Source of the DNA: an uncultured Ruminococcus sp.
GTDB taxonomy: Bacteria; Bacillota; Clostridia; Oscillospirales; CAG-272
NCBI GenBank assembly: GCA_902783905.1
Contig: CACZSP010000004.1
Coordinates: 1 to 7,852, forward strand
DNA length: 7,852 bases
Reading direction: 5' to 3'
Shown here: in pieces, positions 1-5,846 of the stretch
Numbering within the stretch: position 1 is the first letter of the stretch
Layout of the letters: each line of letters starts with the position of its first letter
Notes under the pieces: generated by a model
What the model was told of the DNA's origin: nothing
The model's database searches: none
What the model saw: only the letters and a program-made list of their open reading frames with translations
Made by a program: the position numbers and the translations under genes

Positions 1-63
1 TCGTTACAAATCGCCTCTTCCGGACTCCTTCCGCCGTTTTTGCAATGTTTTTCGACTGTTTGC

Positions 64-117
64 AAATAAAAAGGCTGCTTAGTCGCCAAAATCATTGATT
101 CGGGTTTCTAAACAGCC
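64..117 (-). terminator. Rho-independent terminator of the acyltransferase/GT8 operon
   Basis: Read on the minus strand, the arm GGCTGTTTAG (117 to 108) pairs with CTAAGCAGCC (82 to 73) over 10 bp with a single G-U wobble. The loop is 25 nt and contains a small AATC/GATT inner helix. The stem is followed at once by UUUUUAUUU (72 to 64). It begins 11 nt past the stop codon of the last operon gene. On the plus strand the same stem has one C-A mismatch but is followed by a run of seven T (119-125 plus flanks), so it may also stop a convergent plus-strand transcript from the left. Confidence 0.85.
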
Positions 118-128
118 CCTTTTTTTCA

Positions 129-953
129 TCATCGCTGCGTTTCATTCCGGGAAGCGGAATAGATCTTTTCGTTGAAGAGCGCCGTTTTTTCGCGCATCAG
201 CCCGGCGTTTTCACGGACGGAGCGCGACGGATCGGGGTAAACGGGCGCGCCAACGTGAATGGTCCAGGCGACGTTGTCGGGCAGCATGGGCAGACGGGAG
301 TCGGCGGGGGATAGAGTGACGAAGCAGGGGACTACCGGGACTCCGCTTTTCGCCGCGAAATGAAATGCCCCTATGCGCAGAGGTCTCGGCTTTTCGTAGT
401 TCCACCACATCGCCTGTTCGGGGTAGACCAGGAGGTGGTCCCCTCTTTCCAGGATCTTCGCCACCGCGTCGCCGAGAAGGGCCGTCGTTTTCAGCGAGGA
501 GGAAAGGGGAAGCGTGTCGGCGTAGCGGAGAAGCCAGCCGATAAACCCGGGGATGAAATAATTACCTTCCCGGATCAGCTTGTAAAAACGGTGCCTGCCG
601 GGGACGAGGCGGGAGACCCGGCGGACGGCAAGATTCTCGAACCGTTCAAAATGGTTGGAGGTGAAAACGGCGCCAGAGCGCAGCCCCGCCAGGTTTTCGG
701 CTCCTTCGATCTTCAGCCGGTGGCGTCCCGTGATAAAGGGCGCCGCCGTACCTTCGACGATGCGGGCGAGAAAGCCGTTTATACGGTATTTGGCCGTCCT
801 GTGGAGATAATCGACGTCGCACGGGTTCAAAGTCCGGGAGGGAGGATCGTCCTCGACGTCGCGGAAAAAAGCGTCGCCGCCCTCTTTTTCGTATTCCGCG
901 ATCCGGCGAAGGACCTCTTCACGGTCAGGCGCGAGCGGTTTCGGTTTCCTCAC
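129..953 (-). CDS. PlsC-like lysophospholipid/glycolipid acyltransferase (acyltransferase 1), last gene of the operon
   Basis: A 274-residue protein resembling the PlsC/LPLAT family, which transfers acyl chains from acyl-ACP or acyl-CoA to a glycerol or sugar hydroxyl at the inner face of the membrane. The N-terminal ~50 residues are charged. The catalytic block is SNHFERFE at residues 99-106: the conserved His101 is present, but the usual Asp of HX4D is Glu106. Block III is YPEQAMWW (177-184) instead of the common FPEGTRS, and a VPVVP block follows at 205-209. No signal peptide is seen; weakly hydrophobic stretches (about 132-150) could give peripheral membrane contact. The start is GTG, preceded by GGGAGG at 8-nt spacing inside the 3' end of the upstream GT8 gene, so the two overlap by 29 bases and are probably translationally coupled. 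The acyl acceptor is unknown; a glycolipid is suggested by the neighbours. The fold assignment is firm, the substrate is not. Confidence 0.85.
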   Translation of the reverse strand: MRKPKPLAPDREEVLRRIAEYEKEGGDAFFRDVEDDPPSRTLNPCDVDYLHRTAKYRINGFLARIVEGTAAPFITGRHRLKIEGAENLAGLRSGAVFTSNHFERFENLAVRRVSRLVPGRHRFYKLIREGNYFIPGFIGWLLRYADTLPLSSSLKTTALLGDAVAKILERGDHLLVYPEQAMWWNYEKPRPLRIGAFHFAAKSGVPVVPCFVTLSPADSRLPMLPDNVAWTIHVGAPVYPDPSRSVRENAGLMREKTALFNEKIYSASRNETQR

Positions 954-1911
954 CGTAAAGACCTCCCATGTATTCCTCCTCCGCTTTCAGAACGCGACGG
1001 AAATTCCGGTCGGAGCGGATGATCCGTTCGGCGCTCTCCCTCAGGCGGATTCCCGCCTCCTCGTCGCGCCGCATACCGGCTTTTCCGAACGCCTTCCCGG
1101 CTGCTTCTATTTCGGCGGCAAGGGGGGATTTTGCCGCGTATTCCCGGAAGACGTCCGCGTATCTGACCTGCGGATAGTTCCAGGGTTTGAAGTACATGTT
1201 GTAATGGATCAGTTTCGGTCTGGGACCGCGCCGGGAGTCCACCGTCATGCGGTTCCAGCAGGTACTCAGCAGCCTGACCCTTCCTTCGCATATGACGTTC
1301 AGATAGTCCTGGTCGGGGCATATCGTATCGAATCCGAATCGGGTGAGGAGGGAAATGAAGGTGCCCGAAACGTCTTCTCTGCGCATGGCGTCCAGGTCCA
1401 TCACAAGTACGCCGGAGTTGAAATAAAGCCGGTAGTCGGGCAGACCGACGCCTTCTTCCGCGTAGCGGCGGAAGACGTCTTCGGAGGCAATGACGGCGTC
1501 GGGCACCGCCGCCATCAGGCATCCGTGCAGGCGGGTGTCGTAAAGCTTTCCGATATCGTCGGCGATCACGGTGTCGGCGTCGACGTAGACCGCACGGTCC
1601 AGCTCGCGGAACACGTCCGGGATGAAAATGCGGTAGTAGATCGAAAGACTGTAATAGTCACGCAGGGCGAGTCTGCCCGCGATGCGGCGGAGAGATCCGG
1701 AGATATCGAAAAAGCGGAGACTGACTCCCTCGGGAACTATCGAGAGAAGCCGTTCCCTGATCTCCTCCGACATCCCGCTTTCGAGTACGGTGACGCGGTA
1801 TTCTCTGTTCTCGTCTCTGTTTTCGACGAGCGAGAGAAGTGAGACCGAAAGACAGGGGGCGTAGTTTGAGTCGCAGGCGTAAAATACGTTTACCGGTTCC
1901 TTACTGCTCAT
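925..1911 (-). CDS. Glycosyltransferase family 8 protein (GT8-A)
   Basis: A 328-residue retaining, metal-dependent glycosyltransferase of family GT8 (the family of galactosyl/glucosyltransferases such as WaaJ and LgtC). It opens with VNVFYACDSNY (7-17), the nucleotide-sugar binding strand. The DXD metal/UDP-sugar motif is DAD at 111-113 within VYVDADTV. YFNSGVLVMD (163-172) and PDQDYLN (199-205) follow as typical GT8 acceptor/catalytic blocks, and the closing HYNMYFKPW (236-244) supplies the conserved His and KPW. A charged, probably helical tail runs from about 250 to 328 and is absent from the neighbouring paralogue. No signal peptide or membrane segment is visible, so it should act in the cytoplasm. 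The ATG lies inside the end of the upstream GT8 gene (11-base overlap), with AAAGGA about 10 nt before it. Donor (UDP-Glc or UDP-Gal are usual for the family) and acceptor cannot be told from sequence. Confidence 0.92.
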   Translation of the reverse strand: MSSKEPVNVFYACDSNYAPCLSVSLLSLVENRDENREYRVTVLESGMSEEIRERLLSIVPEGVSLRFFDISGSLRRIAGRLALRDYYSLSIYYRIFIPDVFRELDRAVYVDADTVIADDIGKLYDTRLHGCLMAAVPDAVIASEDVFRRYAEEGVGLPDYRLYFNSGVLVMDLDAMRREDVSGTFISLLTRFGFDTICPDQDYLNVICEGRVRLLSTCWNRMTVDSRRGPRPKLIHYNMYFKPWNYPQVRYADVFREYAAKSPLAAEIEAAGKAFGKAGMRRDEEAGIRLRESAERIIRSDRNFRRVLKAEEEYMGGLYGEETETARA

Positions 1912-2722
1912 TTTCGTAGATTCCTTTCAGTTTTCGGTATTCGTCGAACAGTCCGTCGTAGCGGCGGGTCAGGATCTGTCCGACCTTTTCGGGTTCCCAT
2001 GGCTTTACCGTCCTCGTGTGAAAGTAGGGGAACCATAATATAGTCTTGGTAAAGTGCTGGATAACGGTGTCCTCCCTTTCGTAGTCCTTCTGTTCGTTGA
2101 AGCGGCGCGGGAGGAGTTTTTTCTTTTCGTGACAGCGGTAGAGCGCAGTCTGATCGGGAAGGAAAAGACGCTTTCTGCAAAGCAGAGAGATCGCTTTTTC
2201 AAACAGCCCGGTCTCTCTTATCCGGTCGAGATCGAAAAGCATGACCCCGGCGTTGAAGTATCCGGGACCGAGGAAGATCTTTCCGTAATAGTCGCGGACG
2301 GCGGCAAATTCACAGCCGTCAAGATCGGTCCGCCAGAGTTCCGACAGATCTCCGGGGACTACCGTGTCGGCGTCCAGGTAGAGGACCTTCTGAGGGAGCG
2401 GCAGACGGTCGCAGAAGAGCCGGAGGAAGGTGTAGGGGGAATATGACGTGCCTGCGTTCGGAGACGACGAGAGACGCCCGTGCCAGTGCTCTGCGCAGTC
2501 TATGATCCGAACCCGGCTTTCGGGTCGGTATTCACGCGCCGTTCTTTCGATAAAGGCGCGCTGTTTTTCGTTTATCGGAGCAAACGCAGGATCGGTGCCA
2601 GTCAGGTCCATCGTCAGCAGAGTCACCGACAGGGGCTCCCGGGTATTGCGGGCAGCCGACAGGACGGATATCAGTATTCCGTCGAACATCCGGTCGTTCC
2701 CGGCGTATATCACCTCAATCAT
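1901..2722 (-). CDS. Glycosyltransferase family 8 protein (GT8-B)
   Basis: A 273-residue GT8 enzyme, paralogous to the next gene of the operon. Visible blocks are IEVIYAGND (2-10), the DXD motif DAD at 117-119 in LYLDADTV, YFNAGVMLFD (155-164), PDQTALY (189-195), an IQHF block with His223, and HTRTVKPW (235-242) as the C-terminal GT8 signature. It ends soon after, without the long charged tail of its partner. The Asp of the DQD block seen in the partner is Thr192 here, and the region between strand 1 and DXD differs greatly, so the two probably use different donors or acceptors and add successive sugars. The ATG overlaps the acyltransferase 2 stop by 8 bases; upstream is a weak purine tract (AAAGAGAGAG) rather than a strong AGGAGG, so translation is likely coupled to the preceding gene. 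It is predicted cytoplasmic, as there is no signal peptide. Confidence 0.92.
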   Translation of the reverse strand: MIEVIYAGNDRMFDGILISVLSAARNTREPLSVTLLTMDLTGTDPAFAPINEKQRAFIERTAREYRPESRVRIIDCAEHWHGRLSSSPNAGTSYSPYTFLRLFCDRLPLPQKVLYLDADTVVPGDLSELWRTDLDGCEFAAVRDYYGKIFLGPGYFNAGVMLFDLDRIRETGLFEKAISLLCRKRLFLPDQTALYRCHEKKKLLPRRFNEQKDYEREDTVIQHFTKTILWFPYFHTRTVKPWEPEKVGQILTRRYDGLFDEYRKLKGIYENEQ

Positions 2723-3488
2723 TTTTCTCTCTCTTTACGTAGTCTACGGGGCTCCAGGTGCTTTCGCGGGCGCGCCGGCACATAGTGCCGTAAACTGCGT
2801 CGCGCAGCTCCTTCCTCGCCCCGCGGGGGTCGCCTGCGCCTGGATAAAACGGGCCGTCGAGATAAACGGTCAGGCGGGGAGTTTTTGAAAAACGCCGCCG
2901 GGAATAGGTCGCCGTTGTGCAGAAGACGGGAAGCTTAAGGGAGACGGGATAGGCGAAGGAGGTATCGGCGAACGGGCGGATGAAGCGGCAGTAGGGCCAG
3001 ATGTGGGCTTCGGGATATACGGTCACGCAGCCTCCCCGGGAGGCGCGGCAGGCGACTTCCTCCGAGAAGCGCCGCAGTCCTCCGATCCCGTCGGGGAGGG
3101 GAAGAGCTCCGCAGAGCAGGACGAACTCCCTCGTCGACTTCAGCGCCACGTTGGCGGGACCGACTATGACGGACACCTTTTTCGGAAAGCAGACCAGAGA
3201 GGGCGTGAAGGCGTCTCCGGCGAGCATGGTGTGGTTTGCGTAAAGGAAACACCCGCCCTTCGGTATCCGGCAGCTTCTCACGATCCTCATCCCGAATTTC
3301 AGTTTCATATAGAAAAACGCGAACGGAGTCATCACCAGCCGGTAGACGATGAAAGCGGCGGCGCGGCGGAAGTAATTTCCCTCCGACCAGTCGAAGTCCC
3401 GGGGGACTCTGTAATCCGGGCGGGTGACGCCCGAAAACTCGTCGCCGAGTTCGTCGTCGTAATAAACTGTCTTTACGCGGGGACCCAC
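2715..3488 (-). CDS. PlsC-like acyltransferase (acyltransferase 2), first gene of the operon
   Basis: A 257-residue PlsC/LPLAT-family protein from the GTG at 3488. The N-terminus carries an acidic YYDDELGDEF block (9-18), then a hydrophobic, aromatic region (about 42-62) that could sit in the membrane. The catalytic block is YANHTMLAGDAF (83-94), with His86 and Asp92 separated by five residues rather than the usual four. Block III is YPEAHIW (158-164), followed by Arg-Pro at 171-172. The longer reading from TTG at 3524 is rejected: that codon falls inside the promoter -10 region and has no ribosome binding site, whereas the GTG has AGGGAGGAG 6 nt upstream. It shares the YPE-x3-W-x6-RP-x5-F pattern with acyltransferase 1, so the two belong to related branches, but their N-termini and catalytic spacing differ, implying different acceptors. 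The acyl donor and acceptor are unknown. Confidence 0.83.
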   Translation of the reverse strand: MGPRVKTVYYDDELGDEFSGVTRPDYRVPRDFDWSEGNYFRRAAAFIVYRLVMTPFAFFYMKLKFGMRIVRSCRIPKGGCFLYANHTMLAGDAFTPSLVCFPKKVSVIVGPANVALKSTREFVLLCGALPLPDGIGGLRRFSEEVACRASRGGCVTVYPEAHIWPYCRFIRPFADTSFAYPVSLKLPVFCTTATYSRRRFSKTPRLTVYLDGPFYPGAGDPRGARKELRDAVYGTMCRRARESTWSPVDYVKREKND

Positions 3489-3494
3489 GGCTGT

Positions 3495-3503
3495 CTCCTC
3501 CCT
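3495..3503 (-). promoter_or_regulatory. Ribosome binding site deciding the acyltransferase 2 start
   Basis: AGGGAGGAG on the minus strand lies 6 nt before GTG at 3488. It is a near-ideal Shine-Dalgarno sequence and favours that codon over the TTG at 3524, which has none. Confidence 0.85.
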
Positions 3504-3525
3504 CTGAAGTCCTGAATATGCCAAT

Positions 3526-3555
3526 ATTATACACGGGGAACGCTCCGGCAGTCAA
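3526..3555 (-). promoter_or_regulatory. SigA-type promoter of the acyltransferase/GT8 operon
   Basis: On the minus strand the -35 box is TTGACT (3555 to 3550, five of six consensus) and the -10 box is TATAAT (3531 to 3526, perfect), with an 18-bp spacer. The predicted transcription start is about 3519, leaving a leader of roughly 30 nt before the GTG. No AT-rich UP element lies upstream; instead there is GC-rich sequence leading into the palindrome at 3591-3600. Confidence 0.85.
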
Positions 3556-3590
3556 GAAACTGCGCCCGTTCCCCCGTCTATTTTCCGTTA

Positions 3591-3600
3591 CCCGCGCGGG
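3591..3600. repeat. GC-only palindrome CCCGCGCGGG, copy 1
   Basis: A perfect 10-base palindrome, about 36 bp upstream of the -35 box of the minus-strand operon promoter. An identical copy starts exactly 70 bases further right. It might be a dimer-binding operator half of a pair, or one arm of an RNA stem. Confidence 0.6.
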
Positions 3601-3660
3601 TGGAGCGGTAGAACCGGATTCTACTGACGGTAGAGCGGCTTTTCCGTGGCAAAAGCCGGA

Positions 3661-3670
3661 CCCGCGCGGG
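3661..3670. repeat. GC-only palindrome CCCGCGCGGG, copy 2
   Basis: Identical to copy 1 and about 60 bp upstream of the pgk -35 box. A partial third copy, GCGCGGG, follows at 3675-3681, immediately before the A-rich arm of the intergenic terminator. Confidence 0.6.
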
Positions 3671-3682
3671 CCTTGCGCGGGA

Positions 3683-3710
3683 AAAAACGCCTGCCGGAAG
3701 GGGCGTTTTT
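3683..3710 (+). terminator. Two-way rho-independent terminator in the divergent intergenic region
   Basis: AAAAACGCC (3683-3691) pairs perfectly with GGCGTTTTT (3702-3710) around a 10-nt loop. On the plus strand the hairpin ends in TTTTT, with a further T run at 3717-3723. On the minus strand it also ends in a run of T, so it could work both ways. It lies about 20 bp before the pgk -35 box, so on the plus strand it would end a transcript arising to its left, or insulate pgk from read-through. No protein-coding gene precedes it on that strand within the intergenic region. Confidence 0.75.
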
Positions 3711-3731
3711 CATCTCTTTTTTTAATAAGTC

Positions 3732-3760
3732 TTGATTATTTATTGAATTTGTGATATAGT
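3732..3760 (+). promoter_or_regulatory. Promoter of the pgk operon
   Basis: The -35 box is TTGATT (3732-3737) and the -10 box is TATAGT (3755-3760), with a 17-bp spacer and a TGn extension (TGA at 3752-3754) typical of extended -10 promoters. A perfect TATAAT overlaps at 3760-3765 but has no well-placed -35 box. The surrounding 3717-3767 stretch is AT-rich, unlike the rest of the region. The predicted start is near 3767, giving a leader of about 75 nt before the pgk ATG. Confidence 0.75.
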
Positions 3761-3843
3761 ATAATATGGCTCTCTCCGTGAAAGAAGAAAGCCGCAAAAC
3801 CGGGAATAATAAAAAAATAACATATCGAAAGGCAGATCAGAAC

Positions 3844-5037
3844 ATGACCTACAACAAGAAAACGATCGAAGACGTAGAAGTCTCCGGTAAAAAAGTGCTC
3901 GTCCGCTGCGATTTCAACGTTCCGCTCAAGGACGGAGTCATCACCTCGGACAAGAGAATAGTCGAGGCGATCCCGACTATCAGGTATCTGCTTGACCGCA
4001 AAGCCGCGGTCATCCTCTGCTCGCACATGGGCAAGCCCAAGGGCGAAGTCAATATGAAATACACTCTCGCTCCCGTCGCCGCCCGTCTTACCGAGCTTCT
4101 CGGTCAGAACGTGCCGCTGGCTCCCGATACGATCGGTGAGGGCGCGAAAAAAATGGCGGCCGCTCTCGAACCCGGACAGGCGATGCTCCTCGAGAACACC
4201 AGATTCGACAAGAGAGAGGAAGCCAACGATCCCGAATTCGCGAAAGAGCTTGCTTCGATGGCCGAGCTCTTCGTAAACGACGCTTTCGGCGCCGCTCACA
4301 GAGCCCACGCCTCCACTGCCGGCGTCGCCATGTACGGCGGACTTCCCGCGGTTTGCGGATATCTCATTCAGAAAGAGATCTCGGTCATGGGCAAGGCGCT
4401 CGAGGACCCGGCCAGACCCTTCGTCGCCATCCTCGGCGGCGCCAAGGTCTCGGACAAGATCGGCGTCATCAACAACCTTCTCGACAAGGTCGACACGATC
4501 ATAGTCGGCGGCGGAATGGCCTACACATTCTTCAAGGCAAAGGGCTGCGACGTCGGTTCCTCCATCTGCGAATACGACAAACTGGATCTTGCCAACTCCA
4601 TGCTCGAAAAGGCGCGCGAGCGCAAGGTCAACTTCCTTCTCCCCGTCGACAACATCATCGGCAGAGAGTATAAGGAAGACACCATCTTTATGAGAATTTA
4701 TTCGGATTCCATTCCCGACGGCTGGATGGGACTCGACATCGGCGAAAAGACCCAGGAGCTCTTCTCCAAGTCCATCGAGGGCGCGGGAACGATCGTCTGG
4801 AACGGACCTATGGGCGTTTCCGAATGGCCGAACTTCGCCGGCGGCACGATGGCTGTCGCCAAGGCCGTCGCCGACAGCGGAGCCGTTTCGATCATAGGCG
4901 GCGGCGACAGCGCGGCTGCCGTTGAAAAACTGGGCTTTGCCGACAAGATGACTCACGTCTCCACCGGCGGCGGCGCTTCTCTCGAATTCCTCGAGGGAAG
5001 AGAACTGCCGGGTATCTCCTGCCTGCAGGATAAATGA
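3844..5037 (+). CDS. pgk: Phosphoglycerate kinase
   Basis: This enzyme catalyses the reversible transfer of phosphate from 1,3-bisphosphoglycerate to ADP in cytoplasmic glycolysis. The 397-residue length is normal. N-domain substrate residues are visible: VRCDFNVP (20-27), Arg39, His61 and Arg120 in LLENTRF, and FVNDAFGAAHRAHAST (143-158). The nucleotide domain shows GGAKVSDKIGV (198-208), VGGGMAYTF (221-229), NGPMGVSE (320-327), GGGDSAAAV (352-360) and the closing STGGGASLEFL (373-383). At 326 a Ser replaces the common Phe of GVFE. An in-frame ATG at 3766 is rejected as the start, because it sits at the predicted transcription start without a Shine-Dalgarno sequence and would add 26 residues not typical of the family. 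The chosen ATG has AAAGG 11 nt upstream and gives the standard N-terminus. Its TGA overlaps an upstream in-frame ATG of tpiA; it is first in the operon. Confidence 0.98.
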   Translation: MTYNKKTIEDVEVSGKKVLVRCDFNVPLKDGVITSDKRIVEAIPTIRYLLDRKAAVILCSHMGKPKGEVNMKYTLAPVAARLTELLGQNVPLAPDTIGEGAKKMAAALEPGQAMLLENTRFDKREEANDPEFAKELASMAELFVNDAFGAAHRAHASTAGVAMYGGLPAVCGYLIQKEISVMGKALEDPARPFVAILGGAKVSDKIGVINNLLDKVDTIIVGGGMAYTFFKAKGCDVGSSICEYDKLDLANSMLEKARERKVNFLLPVDNIIGREYKEDTIFMRIYSDSIPDGWMGLDIGEKTQELFSKSIEGAGTIVWNGPMGVSEWPNFAGGTMAVAKAVADSGAVSIIGGGDSAAAVEKLGFADKMTHVSTGGGASLEFLEGRELPGISCLQDK

Positions 5038-5039
5038 GC

Positions 5040-5045
5040 GGAGGG
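5040..5045 (+). promoter_or_regulatory. Ribosome binding site deciding the tpiA start
   Basis: GGAGGG lies 6 nt before the ATG at 5052. The alternative ATG at 5034 overlaps the pgk stop but would place this Shine-Dalgarno sequence inside the coding region. Confidence 0.75.
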
Positions 5046-5051
5046 AACGCG

Positions 5052-5819
5052 ATGAAACCCGAATCGAGAAGGACCGTCATAGCCGGTAACTGGAAGATGA
5101 ACTTCGCGCCCTCCGAGGCGAAGAAATTCATAAAGAAGACCGCTCCGCTGGTAGCCGGCAAGGACGCCTGCGACATAGTCTTCTGCGCTCCCTACGTAAG
5201 CATCGACGCCGCCGTAAAAGCGGCCAAGGGCACCAACATCCACATCGGCGCCGAAAACGTCCATTTTGAGGACCACGGCGCCTTCACCGGAGAGGTTTCG
5301 GCGAGAATGCTGAAGGAAGTCGGAGCCGAGTACGTCATCGTCGGACACAGCGAAAGACGTCAGTATTTCGCCGAGACCGACGAAACGGTCAACAAGCGCA
5401 CTAAAGCCGCTCTCGCCGCCGGACTCAAGGTCATCCTCTGCCTCGGAGAGGTCAAGGAGCAGCGCCTTGCAGGCATCACCGACGAGGTCGTCGGAATGCA
5501 GACCAAGCTTGATCTTGCCGGTATCACCGAAGAAGAGCTTAAGAACGTTATAATCGCCTACGAGCCCGTCTGGGCTATCGGCACCGGACTTACCGCCACT
5601 CCCGCCCAGGCGGACGAGACCTGCGGCGTCATCCGCAAGGTCGTCGCCTCTCTTTACGGCAAAAAGGCCGCCGACGAGATCACCATCCAGTACGGCGGTT
5701 CGATGAACGACAAGAACGCCGCGGAACTCCTCGCCAAGAAGAACGTCGACGGCGGACTCATCGGAGGCGCCTCGCTCGTCCCCGAAAAATTTTCCGCGAT
5801 AGTCGACGCCGCGAACTGA
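5052..5819 (+). CDS. tpiA: Triosephosphate isomerase
   Basis: This enzyme interconverts dihydroxyacetone phosphate and glyceraldehyde 3-phosphate in the cytoplasm. The 255-residue chain is the usual length for this TIM barrel. Catalytic residues are all present: Asn13 and Lys15 in AGNWKMN (11-17), His99 in VGHSERR (97-103) and the base Glu171 in AYEPVWAIGTG (169-179). The phosphate-binding YGGSM (214-218) and GLIGGASL (235-242) follow. In the mobile loop 6 the C-terminal hinge reads LTA (180-182) rather than the frequent KTA. Start choice: ATG at 5034 gives a six-residue longer protein and a 4-base overlap with pgk, but ATG at 5052 has GGAGGG 6 nt upstream and gives a family-like N-terminus. 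It shares its substrates with the neighbouring pgk and transketolase genes, which fits one operon. Confidence 0.98.
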   Translation: MKPESRRTVIAGNWKMNFAPSEAKKFIKKTAPLVAGKDACDIVFCAPYVSIDAAVKAAKGTNIHIGAENVHFEDHGAFTGEVSARMLKEVGAEYVIVGHSERRQYFAETDETVNKRTKAALAAGLKVILCLGEVKEQRLAGITDEVVGMQTKLDLAGITEEELKNVIIAYEPVWAIGTGLTATPAQADETCGVIRKVVASLYGKKAADEITIQYGGSMNDKNAAELLAKKNVDGGLIGGASLVPEKFSAIVDAAN

Positions 5820-5846
5820 ACGCGGATCCGACGGAAGGAAGATAAA

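Larger units (their letters stand above)
3591..3681 (+). other. Candidate structured element: possible three-way junction with alternative pairing
   Basis: The exact 10-base palindrome CCCGCGCGGG occurs at 3591-3600 and again at 3661-3670; being self-complementary, the copies can pair as a closing stem. They enclose two hairpins: 3606-3613 with 3619-3626 (8 bp, one G-U, 5-nt loop) and CGGCTTTT (3636-3643) with AAAAGCCG (3651-3658) (8 bp, 7-nt loop). A third partial copy, GCGCGGG at 3675-3681, could instead pair with CCCGCGC at 3661-3667, excluding the closing stem. The terminator at 3683-3710 follows directly. The pairing is visible in the sequence; that it is an RNA, and on which strand, is inference. 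I do not recognise a known riboswitch or RNA family, and no convincing promoter precedes it on the plus strand. It could equally be a protein-binding site pair in DNA. Confidence 0.4.

Noticed and set aside
1..69. Possible end of an upstream plus-strand gene (open frame closing with TAA at 67-69)
   Set aside because: Only about 22 codons are visible without recognisable motif, and other frames are equally open. The possible two-way terminator at 64-125 allows a convergent gene, but that alone is not evidence for one.
360..1022. Plus-strand ORF (220 codons) across acyltransferase 1
   Set aside because: It is antisense to a gene with clear LPLAT motifs and has no domain or ribosome binding site of note. 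The plus-strand frame at 1204-1842 opposite GT8-A is rejected for the same reason.
2935..3555. Minus-strand 206-codon frame overlapping acyltransferase 2
   Set aside because: It is rich in Arg, Pro and Ser, as expected of an out-of-frame reading, and overlaps a gene with catalytic motifs.
3768..3792. Weak hairpin in the pgk leader (GGCT with AGCC, broken by a mismatch)
   Set aside because: The stem is short and imperfect and not linked to a terminator or to the ribosome binding site, so no attenuator or riboswitch is supported.
3736..4956. Long minus-strand ORF (406 codons) opposite pgk
   Set aside because: It lies fully antisense to an unmistakable pgk gene, its translation shows no family motif, and long antisense frames are expected with this codon bias.
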